Source: DASSUW01 sp963774155 (GTDB lineage Bacteria; Actinomycetota; Thermoleophilia; Solirubrobacterales; Solirubrobacteraceae). Taken from it: 64,000 nucleotides of DNA. Shown piece after piece: positions 26,320 to 33,747 of the stretch (its first letter is position 1; each line of letters opens with the position of its first letter). Under the pieces are notes generated by a model that searched no databases, was not told the DNA's origin, and saw only the letters and a program-made list of their open reading frames with translations. The stretch lies in contig CAVZDW010000010.1 of NCBI GenBank assembly GCA_963774155.1, positions 62,001-126,000 of the forward strand, written 5' to 3'. A program made the position numbers and the translations under genes.

Positions 26320-27344
26320 CAGGCGTGGAACTCTGTCAGCCGGTCGGCCTCGTTCTCGAGCTCCCGGCGGTCGGAGGCCGAGAGCCGGCCGAACGGCTCC
26401 AGGGCGATCTTCCCCTTCTCGTACCTCCACGAACCGGCGACGTGCCCGTCGACGAGGAACGTGGGCGTGGAGTGCGGGTTCTTCGTGTGGAAGATCTTCG
26501 GCCGGTGCTCCTCCGGGAGCAGGCCGGCGCGGCGGGCGTGGACGAGGAGCGTCGCGTCCCAGGTCGGCAGGAAGCGCGGCGGGGCCGGGGTGCCGGGGTC
26601 GGGGAGCGGGGCGCGCGGCACGTCGAGCAGCTCGTCGCCGGCTTCGCTGCGGAACCGGCGGAGCTCGAGCCGGGCGAGCGCGCCCCGCGCGGCCTCGGGC
26701 TGCAGGCCGGTGAAGCTGACGACGTCCTTGAACGCGGCCGGGCCGAAGCCGCCGAGGTAGCGCCGGACGAGGTGGGCATCGGCGTGGTTGTCGGCGGGAG
26801 GCGGGCCGACCCAGGTCTCGGCCGCCGCGTACAGGTCCGCGCGGCGGCGCTCCCAGGTGCCCGAGGGCGGGACGCGCACGAGGTCGATCCAGAGCCCGAC
26901 GCCGCTCGCCCGCGGCTTGCCGAGCAGCGTCTCGATCTCCTTGCGCGAGAGCGCGCCGCCGTCGAGCGCCTGGCCCAGCTCACGGGCCGCGGCGGCCATC
27001 GCCTCCGGGCCCGGGGCGTCCTTGAACGCGCGCAGCCAGTGGGCGCGCCGCGCGTCGCGGACGGCGTGGGCGAGGGGCCAGTAGTCGGCCTTGGAGACGA
27101 GGTGGATGGTGTGCCGCATGAGCGTGGCCTGGATCACGCTGCGGCGCTCGAGGGCGCGCGTGAGCGCGTCGCGCTCGAAGCCGTCGAGGCGCGACCACAG
27201 GCCGACGTACATCGACGGCGCGTACTGGGCCTGGATGCCGCCGATGCGCTCGAGCGCCCTGGGCAGCGGCGTCGCCGCCCGTTCGAGCAGCAGCTGGCGG
27301 GCGAGCAGAGCCCGGTTGAGCTCGCGCTGGGACAGCGTGCGCAC
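26319..27344 (-). CDS. Winged-helix DNA-binding domain protein (HTH_42 family)
   Basis: The 341-residue protein matches the actinobacterial winged-helix family related to YcaQ/AlkZ. Its features are RELNRALLARQLL, the GGIQAQYAPSMYVGLWSRL segment (AQxxxxxY/LWxR signature), QATLMRHTIHLV, and a C-terminal RYEKGKIALEPFGRL. AlkZ-type members are DNA glycosylases, but many relatives have no tested function; I cannot tell which this is. It is the first gene of the leftward WS/DGAT operon, and its promoter must lie in the repeat-rich region above 27344. Confidence 0.8.
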   Translation of the reverse strand: MRTLSQRELNRALLARQLLLERAATPLPRALERIGGIQAQYAPSMYVGLWSRLDGFERDALTRALERRSVIQATLMRHTIHLVSKADYWPLAHAVRDARRAHWLRAFKDAPGPEAMAAAARELGQALDGGALSRKEIETLLGKPRASGVGLWIDLVRVPPSGTWERRRADLYAAAETWVGPPPADNHADAHLVRRYLGGFGPAAFKDVVSFTGLQPEAARGALARLELRRFRSEAGDELLDVPRAPLPDPGTPAPPRFLPTWDATLLVHARRAGLLPEEHRPKIFHTKNPHSTPTFLVDGHVAGSWRYEKGKIALEPFGRLSASDRRELENEADRLTEFHA

Positions 27345-27383
27345 GGCGGCGCATGATCGCAGGGCACCGCCACGCCACCCGAG

Positions 27384-27481
27384 GGGGGTCAGACCCCGTC
27401 ACGGGTATGACGCGTGACGGGGTCAGACCCCCTTAGGCCCCGTCACGGGTATGACGCGTGATGGGGTCAGACCCCCTTAGG
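27384..27481. repeat. Tandem 44-base repeat with internal dyad (GGGGTCAGACCCC core)
   Basis: Two adjacent units (27394-27437 and 27438-27481) differ at a single base (GTGACGGGG versus GTGATGGGG). A partial unit (GGGGTCAGA) precedes them. Each unit contains CCCCGTCACGGGTATGACG and ends in GGGGTCAGACCCCCTTAG. CGTGACGGGGTC is nearly the reverse complement of GACCCCGTCACG, so each unit can fold into a long imperfect hairpin. It lies between the winged-helix gene start and the GntR operator. The GGGGTCAGACCCC core resembles REP/BIME-type dispersed repeats. Confidence 0.85.
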
Positions 27482-27503
27482 AGGGTGGTTGAGGGTTGTC
27501 TCT

Positions 27504-27525
27504 GGATTTTTGGATCCAAAAATCC
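27504..27525. promoter_or_regulatory. Perfect 22-base palindromic operator upstream of GntR gene
   Basis: Positions 27504-27525 are a perfect palindrome with half-site GGATTTTTGGA and a central GGATCC. It is 17 bases before the GntR start and is AT-rich in GC-rich surroundings. FCD-type GntR regulators commonly bind short palindromes of this form next to their own genes, so it is probably the autoregulatory operator and may overlap the promoter or the transcription start. Confidence 0.75.
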
Positions 27526-27542
27526 GATAGACTCGCCGGATC

Positions 27543-28172
27543 ATGCCTCCCAGCGCCACCGATCACGTCCTCGACGAGCTGCGCACCGCGATCCTGGCCG
27601 GCGACCTGCCGGCCGGCGAGACGTTGCGCCAGGAGGACCTGGCCGACCGCCTCGGCGTGAGCCGCATGCCCGTGCGCGAGGCGATCCGGCGGCTCTATGC
27701 GGAGGGCCTGGTCGAGGTGCTGCCGAGCCGGCGCGTGCGCGTGGCCGCGCTGTCGCGCGACGAGGTCGAGGACATCTACGACATGCGCGCGGCGCTCGAG
27801 CCGCTCGCCGTCCGCCTCGCCGTGCCCCGGCTCACGCGCGCCCAGCTCCGCGACGCCGCTCACGCGCTCGAAGCGGCGGCCGACGAGGAGGACGCCGAGA
27901 CGTTCGGCGCCCGCAACGCGGCGTTCCACCTCGCGCTCATGAACCCGTGCGAGCGGCCGCGCCTCCTGGCCGGCATCGCCTCGCTGCTCGACCTCAGCGA
28001 CCGCTACCAGCGCGCCGGCCTGCGGGCGGGCGAGCACAACGCGCTCGTCCGCTCCGAGCACGCCGCGCTGCTCGAGGCGGCCCGGTCGGGCGACGCCGAG
28101 GAGGCCGCGCGGCTGACCGAGCTCCACGTGCGCGAGGCCGGCCGCCGGCTCCTCGAGTTCTTCGACGCATGA
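27543..28172 (+). CDS. GntR family regulator, FCD subfamily
   Basis: The 209-residue protein has an N-terminal winged helix (LRTAILAGDLPAGETLRQED and LGVSRMPVREAIRRLYAEGL) and a C-terminal FCD helical domain (VEDIYDMRAALEPLAVRLA, then NAAFHLALM and HAALLEAARSGD). FCD domains bind metal and small carboxylates such as pyruvate, glycolate or lactate. A perfect palindrome sits just upstream. The stop overlaps the lrgA-like start as ATGA, so it is translated with the membrane genes it presumably controls. Confidence 0.92.
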   Translation: MPPSATDHVLDELRTAILAGDLPAGETLRQEDLADRLGVSRMPVREAIRRLYAEGLVEVLPSRRVRVAALSRDEVEDIYDMRAALEPLAVRLAVPRLTRAQLRDAAHALEAAADEEDAETFGARNAAFHLALMNPCERPRLLAGIASLLDLSDRYQRAGLRAGEHNALVRSEHAALLEAARSGDAEEAARLTELHVREAGRRLLEFFDA

Positions 28173-28510
28173 GGTGGCTGATCGGCATCGCGTGGCTGTG
28201 GGCCTTCCTCGGCCTCGGCACCGCCGTGGTCGAGCTGTCCGGCCTGCCGCTGCCCGGCAGCATCGCCGGGATGCTGCTGCTGTGGGCGGCCCTGGAGGCG
28301 CGCGTGGTGCGGCTCGAGTGGCTCGACCGCGGCGCCGGCTCGCTGCTCGGCGCGCTGGGGCTGCTCTTCGTGCCCGCCGGCGTCGGCCTCACGCAGTACG
28401 TGGGCGCCGGGCCGGTGTGGGTCGGGGTCGTCGCGGTGGTCGCCGCGGGCGCCCTCATCACGCTGGCCGTGACCGGCCACGTCGTGCAGCGGGTGGCCCG
28501 CAGTGCTTGA
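28169..28510 (+). CDS. LrgA/CidA family membrane protein
   Basis: The 113-residue protein starts in ATGA overlap with the GntR stop. It has four predicted helices and the family motifs GLPLPGSIAGMLLLW and LGLLFVPAGVGL. CidA/LrgA proteins are holin-like and, with LrgB/CidB, are linked to carboxylate (pyruvate/acetate) transport and cell death control in other bacteria. It is followed by an LrgB gene with an eight-base overlap. Confidence 0.9.
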   Translation: MRWLIGIAWLWAFLGLGTAVVELSGLPLPGSIAGMLLLWAALEARVVRLEWLDRGAGSLLGALGLLFVPAGVGLTQYVGAGPVWVGVVAVVAAGALITLAVTGHVVQRVARSA

Positions 28511-29165
28511 GCTGTGGATCCCGGTCACGGCCGCCGTGTACGGCGCGGCGCTCCTGCTGCGCCGCCGCGTCTCCAGCCCGCTGCTCAACCCGACGCTGCT
28601 GACCATGGCCGTGCTCGCGGTGACGCTGCTGGCGTTCGGCGTGCCGTACGCGCGGTACGCATCGGGCACGAGCTGGCTGAGCGCGCTGCTCGGCCCGGCC
28701 GTCGTCGCGCTCGCCGTGCCGCTGCACCGCGAGCGCGAGATGCTGCGCCGCCACGCGCGCGCCATCGTCCTCGGGGCGGCGACCGGTGCGGGCTGCGCGA
28801 TCGCCGTCGGCTCCGCCGCCGCCGCGCTGATGCACCTGGCGCCCGACTGGGCGCTGGCGCTGAGCTCCCGCTCGGCCACCGCGCCGATCTCGATCGCGCT
28901 GGCCGGCGAGCTCCACGGCGCCGCCGCGCTCTCCGCGGTGCTCAGCGTGCTGGCCGGCGTGGCGGGCGCCACCCTCGGCCCGCGCTGGCTCGACCTCGTG
29001 CGCGTCCGCGACCCCCTGGCCCGCGGCCTCGCCCACGGGATCGCCAGCCACGGGATCGGCACCGCGCGGATGCTCGACGAGACGCGCCTCGCGGGGGCGA
29101 CGGCCGCGATGGGCATGGCGCTCGGCGGCGTGATCGTCGCGGTGGCTTTGCCGCTGGTGTGGTGA
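28503..29165 (+). CDS. LrgB/CidB family membrane protein
   Basis: The GTG start at 28503 overlaps the LrgA gene. The 220-residue protein has the family's C-terminal signature LSSRSATAPISIALAGELHG, then GIASHGIGTARMLDE and a final helix. LrgB homologues, including the plant plastid glycolate/glycerate transporter PLGG1, support an organic-acid transport role. Together with the FCD regulator, this suggests a carboxylate-responsive transport unit. Confidence 0.92.
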   Translation: MLELWIPVTAAVYGAALLLRRRVSSPLLNPTLLTMAVLAVTLLAFGVPYARYASGTSWLSALLGPAVVALAVPLHREREMLRRHARAIVLGAATGAGCAIAVGSAAAALMHLAPDWALALSSRSATAPISIALAGELHGAAALSAVLSVLAGVAGATLGPRWLDLVRVRDPLARGLAHGIASHGIGTARMLDETRLAGATAAMGMALGGVIVAVALPLVW

Positions 29166-29179
29166 GGGCGCGAAACTGC

Positions 29180-29233
29180 GGCTGGGTAGGGCGGTGAGGG
29201 GCCGAGCCGGGGCCCTCGCTTCCTTACCCAGCC
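29180..29233. terminator. Bidirectional hairpin between convergent LrgB and kinase-like genes
   Basis: The outer arms GGCTGGGTA and TACCCAGCC pair, and an inner stem forms between GAGGGGCC and GGCCCTC. The element fills most of the 76-base gap between the two convergent stops and can serve both strands. Its arms carry the GCTGGGTA motif also seen after the stop at 59201. Confidence 0.65.
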
Positions 29234-29241
29234 GGGGTTCG

Positions 29242-29856
29242 TCAGCCGCCGCGCGCGGCCGCGGCGATCAGCTCGACGCAGCAGTCGAGCGAGATCGCGG
29301 TGGTGTCGATCGCCAGGTGGTAGTGCTCCAGCGCCGCCGGGTCGGCGCCGTAGAAGTGCCGCACGTAGGTCTCGCGCGCGCGGTCGTTCTCGGTGAGGCG
29401 CCGCTTGGCCTCCTCGCGGGTGAGGTTCGATACCTGCATCGCGCGCTCCACGCGGCGCTCGACCGGCCCGTAGAGCCGCACGTGCAGCGCGTCCGGCGCG
29501 TCGCGCAGCACGAGCGCGGCGGCACGGCCGAGGAAGACGCCGCCCTCGCCGGCCGCGAGCTCGCGGATCACGCGCTCGGTGGCGTCGCGGTAGGCGTGCT
29601 CGTCGACGACCTCGTGCTCGAGGATCGGGCGCGCGCCGAACGCGAGGCCGGCGGGGGCCATCATCCGCACGAAGCGGTCGAACACGCTTCCCGCGGACTC
29701 GTCGTGCGCGACCGCCTCGTCGAGCGGGACCGCGAGGCGGCGCGCGACCTCGGCGGGGATCGCGCGGTCCACGAACGGCACTCCGAGCTGCTCCGCCAGC
29801 CGCGGGCCGACGTACGCACCGCCCGCCCCGAAGGGCGCCGAGATGGTGACGACCAC
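29242..29856 (-). CDS. Cytidylate kinase-like family protein
   Basis: The 204-residue protein has a P-loop variant near the N-terminus (VTISAPFGAGGAYVG), then PFVDRAIPAEVARRL, and a kinase-like tail with RETYVRHFYGADPAALEHYH and LAIDTTAISLD. It matches the 'cytidylate kinase-like' family (AAA_26), which is distinct from housekeeping Cmk; the substrate is unknown. It is the last gene of a tight leftward operon, ten bases after the alpha/beta hydrolase. Confidence 0.85.
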   Translation of the reverse strand: MVVTISAPFGAGGAYVGPRLAEQLGVPFVDRAIPAEVARRLAVPLDEAVAHDESAGSVFDRFVRMMAPAGLAFGARPILEHEVVDEHAYRDATERVIRELAAGEGGVFLGRAAALVLRDAPDALHVRLYGPVERRVERAMQVSNLTREEAKRRLTENDRARETYVRHFYGADPAALEHYHLAIDTTAISLDCCVELIAAAARGG

Positions 29857-29866
29857 GGCGCCGATG

Positions 29867-30688
29867 TTACGCCGCGAACTCGCGCAGGAGCTCCGCCAGG
29901 CGCTCCGGCTGGTCGAGGCTGATGAAGGCGCGCGCGTCGGGCACCTCGACGACGCGGGCGTCCGGGAAGATCCGCGCCAGCCGGTAGGCGTGGTCGAGCG
30001 GGAAGAACGGGTCCTCGCGCGCCCAGGCGATGAGCACCGGGCGGTTGAACTCGCGCAGGCGGGCGGAGTTGTCGAGCAGCGCGTTGCGCTCGATGCCGGC
30101 GAACAGGCGGCGGACGTCGCGCCGGACTCCCGCGTCGCCGAAGAACGGCGCGATCCAGCTGTCGAGCAGCTCGGCGGGGAGCTTGCGCGCGGTCAGCCAG
30201 CCGTACGCGAACGGGAGCCGCCGCAGCGGCGCGAGCCGCAGCGGCTGGACGGCCGCCGTGAGCACGCCCGCGCGTGCCGCGAGCACGAGCCCGCGGAACA
30301 TCGCGGGCGGGAAGTTCCGGAACGCGTCGCAGTCGGTCAGCACCAGCCGGCCGATCCGGCCGGGAGACCGGGTCACGACGAGCTGACAGAGCCCACCGCC
30401 GGTGTCGTTGCCGACCAGCGTCACGGACCGCAGGTCGAGCGCGTCCAGCAGCTCGGCGATCAGGTCGGCGAGTCCCGTGGGGCTGAGGTCCGCGTCGGGC
30501 GGCATGGCGATCCGGTGCGCGCCCAGCGGCCAGTCGGGCACGACGCAGCGGAAGTCCGGCAGCAGCCGCTCCACCACGGGTTCCCAGAGCCGGCCGTCGA
30601 CCAGGGCCCCGTGGACGAACACGACCGGATGCCCCGAGCCCTCGTCGCGGTAGCGGATGGTTCCCTGGGAGAGGGCGACCTCGGGCAT
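29867..30688 (-). CDS. Alpha/beta hydrolase with Asp nucleophile
   Basis: The 273-residue protein has VVFVHGALVDGRLWE and, at the nucleophile elbow, LVGNDTGGGL, where Asp rather than Ser occupies the nucleophile position. That is characteristic of epoxide hydrolase and haloalkane dehalogenase relatives. The general acid would be in IAWAREDPFFP; the expected catalytic His near the C-terminus is not obvious (DARAFISLDQPE lacks one), so activity is uncertain. It lies four bases after the GGDEF gene in the same operon. Confidence 0.82.
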   Translation of the reverse strand: MPEVALSQGTIRYRDEGSGHPVVFVHGALVDGRLWEPVVERLLPDFRCVVPDWPLGAHRIAMPPDADLSPTGLADLIAELLDALDLRSVTLVGNDTGGGLCQLVVTRSPGRIGRLVLTDCDAFRNFPPAMFRGLVLAARAGVLTAAVQPLRLAPLRRLPFAYGWLTARKLPAELLDSWIAPFFGDAGVRRDVRRLFAGIERNALLDNSARLREFNRPVLIAWAREDPFFPLDHAYRLARIFPDARVVEVPDARAFISLDQPERLAELLREFAA

Positions 30689-30692
30689 CGCC

Positions 30693-31799
30693 TTATCGTC
30701 CCAGCTCGATGCGGCCGCGGCCCGCGGTCTTCGCCCGGTAGACGGCGGCGTCCGCCTCGGCCAGCAGCGCCTCCGGCGCGTCGCGGCCGAGCGCGATGCC
30801 GATGCTCGCGGTGAGTCTCAGCTCGGCCCCGCCGATCGTCATCGGCTCTCGGATCGCCGCGTCGAGGCGCCGTGCCAGCGCCACCACGCCTTCGAGGTCG
30901 ATCTCGTCGCAGACCACCACGAACTCGTCACCGCCGAAGCGGGCCACGGTGTCGGCGGGCCGCACGGCGGCGCGCAGCCGCTGCCCGATCTCGACAAGCA
31001 CGTCGTCGCCGGTCGCGTGGCCGCTGCGGTCGTTGACGTCCTTGAACTCGTCGAGGTCGATGAAGACCACCCCGGTCGGCACCTCCTCGCGCTGGGCCCG
31101 GGCGAGCGCATGCTCGAGCCGGTCGCGCAGCAGCGTGCGGTTGGCGAGCCCGGTCAGCGGGTCGTGCAGCGCCTCGTGGCGCATCCGCTCCTCGCTGCGC
31201 AGCCGCGCCAGCGCCGTGCCGAGGATGCTGGCGACGACGCGCACGAAGCTCGACTCGTCGTCGGTGAGCTCGCGCTCGAAGCGCGCGACCAGCTCGTCCT
31301 CGGGCCCGACCTCCGCGTCGGCGAGCGGGAGCGCGCGGCGCAGGGCCTCGATCGCCTCGACCACGAGCTCCTCGCGCGCCCCGCCCTCGAGCGCCCGCTC
31401 GCCGAGCCCCGCCACGGCGCGCAGGCGCGACTCGGCGGCGCGCCGCTCGGAGACGTCGCGGCCGATGGCCAGGAGCAGCGGGCCGCCCGCGGTCTCGACG
31501 ATCCCCCAGCTCATCTCCCCGACGAACTCGGTGCCGTCGCGGCGCAGGCCGCGCGCCTCGGCGCTGAAGCGCAGCGGGTGCTCGATCTCGAAGTAGAGCT
31601 GCATGTTGCGCGTGTAGCGCTCGCGCATGCGCTCCGGCCACAGCGTCTGCACCGGAAGCCCGACCAGGTCGGCCGGGTCGTAGCCGAACAGCTCGCCCGC
31701 CAGGTCGTTGACGAAGACGATCCGGCCGTCGGAGTCCGAGGCGACGGTCGCGTCCGGCAGCCCGCCGAGGATGGCGAAGACGGGTGCCTGCGTGTCCAC
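30693..31799 (-). CDS. PAS-GGDEF diguanylate cyclase
   Basis: The 368-residue protein has an N-terminal PAS domain (LPDATVASDSDGRIVFVNDL, then LLLAIGRDVSERRAAE), a helical GAF-like linker, and a GGDEF domain with an intact active site RFGGDEFVVV. An RxxD inhibitory site (RPAD) lies five residues before it, so product feedback by c-di-GMP is expected. It starts directly after the stop of the MEDS/ATPase gene (TAG then GTG). No EAL domain is nearby. Confidence 0.93.
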   Translation of the reverse strand: MDTQAPVFAILGGLPDATVASDSDGRIVFVNDLAGELFGYDPADLVGLPVQTLWPERMRERYTRNMQLYFEIEHPLRFSAEARGLRRDGTEFVGEMSWGIVETAGGPLLLAIGRDVSERRAAESRLRAVAGLGERALEGGAREELVVEAIEALRRALPLADAEVGPEDELVARFERELTDDESSFVRVVASILGTALARLRSEERMRHEALHDPLTGLANRTLLRDRLEHALARAQREEVPTGVVFIDLDEFKDVNDRSGHATGDDVLVEIGQRLRAAVRPADTVARFGGDEFVVVCDEIDLEGVVALARRLDAAIREPMTIGGAELRLTASIGIALGRDAPEALLAEADAAVYRAKTAGRGRIELGR

Positions 31800-32747
31800 C
31801 TAGAGACTCATATGGAGCCGGACCACGTTCCCGGCCGGCGAAGAGCGGACCTGGACGAGGTCGCAGAGATGGTTGACCAGCCAGAGCCCGCGGCCGCCGC
31901 CCTCGGCCACGGCCACGCGCTCGCGGCCCGCGAGCGGATCGCCGATGTGGCCGCGGTCGGAGACCTCGCAGAGCAGCGTTCCGCCGTCGCGCCAGACGCG
32001 CAGCGCGCCGCTTCCGCCGCCGTGCCGCATCGAGTTGGTGGCGAGCTCGTTGACGGCGAGCACGAGGTCGGCCCGCCGGAGGCGGTCGAGGCCGGCGGCG
32101 GCCGCGCGGTCCTGCACGAACGTGCGCACGAGCGCGAGGTCCGCGCGCGTGAACGCGAGCTCGGCGGGCGCGGCGGCGGGCGGGTCCAGCGCGCCGTCCC
32201 AGGCCAGCATGTCGAGCGGATCCACGTAGTCGCCGCTCAGGTGGCTGGCGCCGCGGTCGCTGACGTGGGGGTGGTTGCAGCGCGCGTCGGCGAGCACCGC
32301 GGCATCGAGCCCGTCGGTGTCATACGGGCACAGCAGCCGCCACTCGCTCACTCCGTCGAAGGCGAGGTTGAGCAGCGCCTCGTGCCGGCGGCACTCGATC
32401 AGCTCGTCGGCGCCGCGGCCCTGCCAGACCGGCTCGCCGATGCCCAGCACCGCGCCGTCGCCCGCGCCGGCCAGGAACTCGCGCCAGGCGGGGATGATGC
32501 GGGCCGGGTTGCGACCGAGCTCTGCCATGTCGGTGAAGGACACCCGCTCGGCGTTCTCGCCCAGGGCGCCGCGCAGGAGCGCCGCCTTGTCGTCCGCGAC
32601 CGCCACGAGCACCGTGCCGCGGCGAGCCAGCGCGGCGCGAAGCTCCGGCAGCGTCCCGCCGAGGTACTCGTCATCGCCCGAGTAGAAGACCGCCTCGTGA
32701 TGGAAGCCGTTCACCGTTGAAGGCCCATGAGGTCGCATGCCCGCCAC
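31800..32747 (-). CDS. MEDS domain anti-sigma regulatory ATPase
   Basis: The 315-residue protein pairs an N-terminal MEDS domain (FHHEAVFYSGDDEYLGG and the CPYDTDGLD segment) with a C-terminal GHKL/HATPase_c_2 domain (VNELATNSMRHGG, then GGGRGLWLVNHL). Proteins of this layout act as anti-sigma kinases in actinobacteria; the MEDS domain is predicted to sense small molecules. The start is uncertain: GTG 32747 is used, and GTG 32714 (NGFHHEAVF) is also plausible. It heads an operon with a diguanylate cyclase. Confidence 0.85.
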   Translation of the reverse strand: MAGMRPHGPSTVNGFHHEAVFYSGDDEYLGGTLPELRAALARRGTVLVAVADDKAALLRGALGENAERVSFTDMAELGRNPARIIPAWREFLAGAGDGAVLGIGEPVWQGRGADELIECRRHEALLNLAFDGVSEWRLLCPYDTDGLDAAVLADARCNHPHVSDRGASHLSGDYVDPLDMLAWDGALDPPAAAPAELAFTRADLALVRTFVQDRAAAAGLDRLRRADLVLAVNELATNSMRHGGGSGALRVWRDGGTLLCEVSDRGHIGDPLAGRERVAVAEGGGRGLWLVNHLCDLVQVRSSPAGNVVRLHMSL

Positions 32748-32802
32748 ATAGTGTGACCACTACCCGCGCGGGGCTCCTCCGAGTCGGACGAGTCGACCTA
32801 AG

Positions 32803-33144
32803 ATGGCGCGCATGAGGCGAGCGATGATCGGCATCGGCGTGGCCGCGTGCGTGTGGACGGCGGCGCCGGCCCAGGCCCAGCAGGACCCACCCTCCGTGCC
32901 CCAGAAGGTCAGCAAGGCGAAGAAGTGCGGCCGGGCCGACAACGGCTTCGCCGACTTCAAGGTGTATCTCGGCAAGGGCCGCCACCGCATCACCTGCAAG
33001 AAGGCCCGCGGCGTCGTGGCCAAGGGCGTCATGGCCAACGGCTGGCAGTACTACGACTGGACCAAGGGCGGATCGGGGCCGTGGTCCGACGTCTGGTACC
33101 GCAACGACAAGAAGGTCGTCGTGCTCGCGATCCTCATCGAATGA
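32803..33144 (+). CDS. Small secreted protein of unknown function
   Basis: The 113-residue protein has a signal peptide (MRRAMIGIGVAACVWTAAPAQA) and a basic ectodomain of about 85 residues with two cysteines (KKCGRADNG and RITCKKARG), which could form a disulphide. Aromatics are concentrated in NGWQYYDWTKGG. No family recognised. It is divergent from the MEDS gene, only 55 bases apart. Confidence 0.6.
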   Translation: MARMRRAMIGIGVAACVWTAAPAQAQQDPPSVPQKVSKAKKCGRADNGFADFKVYLGKGRHRITCKKARGVVAKGVMANGWQYYDWTKGGSGPWSDVWYRNDKKVVVLAILIE

Positions 33145-33201
33145 TCCGGCAGCCCGCCGGCTGCGAAGAAGCGACGTCACCACGCCGCCGGAGGGCTCCG
33201 A

Positions 33202-33747
33202 ATGACCAAGTTGGACATCCCCGCGCTGGGGATCGCTCGAAGGGCGCAGGACCACGCTGAGCGCGCGTCGCGAGAGTACGTGTTCGTCGACGAGTGGGAG
33301 GTCGCCGCGCCGCGGGAGTCCGTCTTCGCCGCGATCGCCGACGCACGGAGCTATCCGACCTGGTGGAAGCCCGTCTACCTCGACGTCGACGCCGACGGGG
33401 AGCCGGAGGTCGGCAAGGAGTCTCGCCAGCACTTCAAGGGCCGTCTCCCGTACCACCTGCGCACGCGCTCCCGGATCACGCAGCTCAGCGCCCCGCACAC
33501 GATCGGCGCCGACGTCGACGGCGACCTCCGCGGCACCGGGCTCTGGACCCTGACCGAGACGGAGACGGGCACGCACGTGCGCTTCGACTGGCGCGTGCAC
33601 GCCGACCGCCCGCTGCTGCGCCTGCTCACGCCGTTCCTGCGGCCGGCCCTGCGCTGGAACCACGCGTGGGCGATCGCTCGGGCGCGGGAGGGGCTGGAGC
33701 CGTACGCCCGAGCTGCCGCCGCTCAAGTGCCCACCACAGCTCGATGA
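33202..33747 (+). CDS. SRPBCC family protein (polyketide cyclase/dehydrase-like)
   Basis: The 181-residue protein has a START-like fold: VDEWEVAAPRESVFAAIAD, YPTWWKPVYLDVD, GLWTLTETETGTHVRFDWRV, and a long C-terminal helix with RWNHAWAIARAREGLE. Such proteins bind or transform hydrophobic ligands. Its last 122 bases overlap the convergent PucR gene, a long convergent overlap. Confidence 0.85.
   Translation: MTKLDIPALGIARRAQDHAERASREYVFVDEWEVAAPRESVFAAIADARSYPTWWKPVYLDVDADGEPEVGKESRQHFKGRLPYHLRTRSRITQLSAPHTIGADVDGDLRGTGLWTLTETETGTHVRFDWRVHADRPLLRLLTPFLRPALRWNHAWAIARAREGLEPYARAAAAQVPTTAR

Noticed and set aside
27384..27481. CRISPR array
   Set aside because: The 44-base units are directly adjacent with no spacers, and no cas genes are present.
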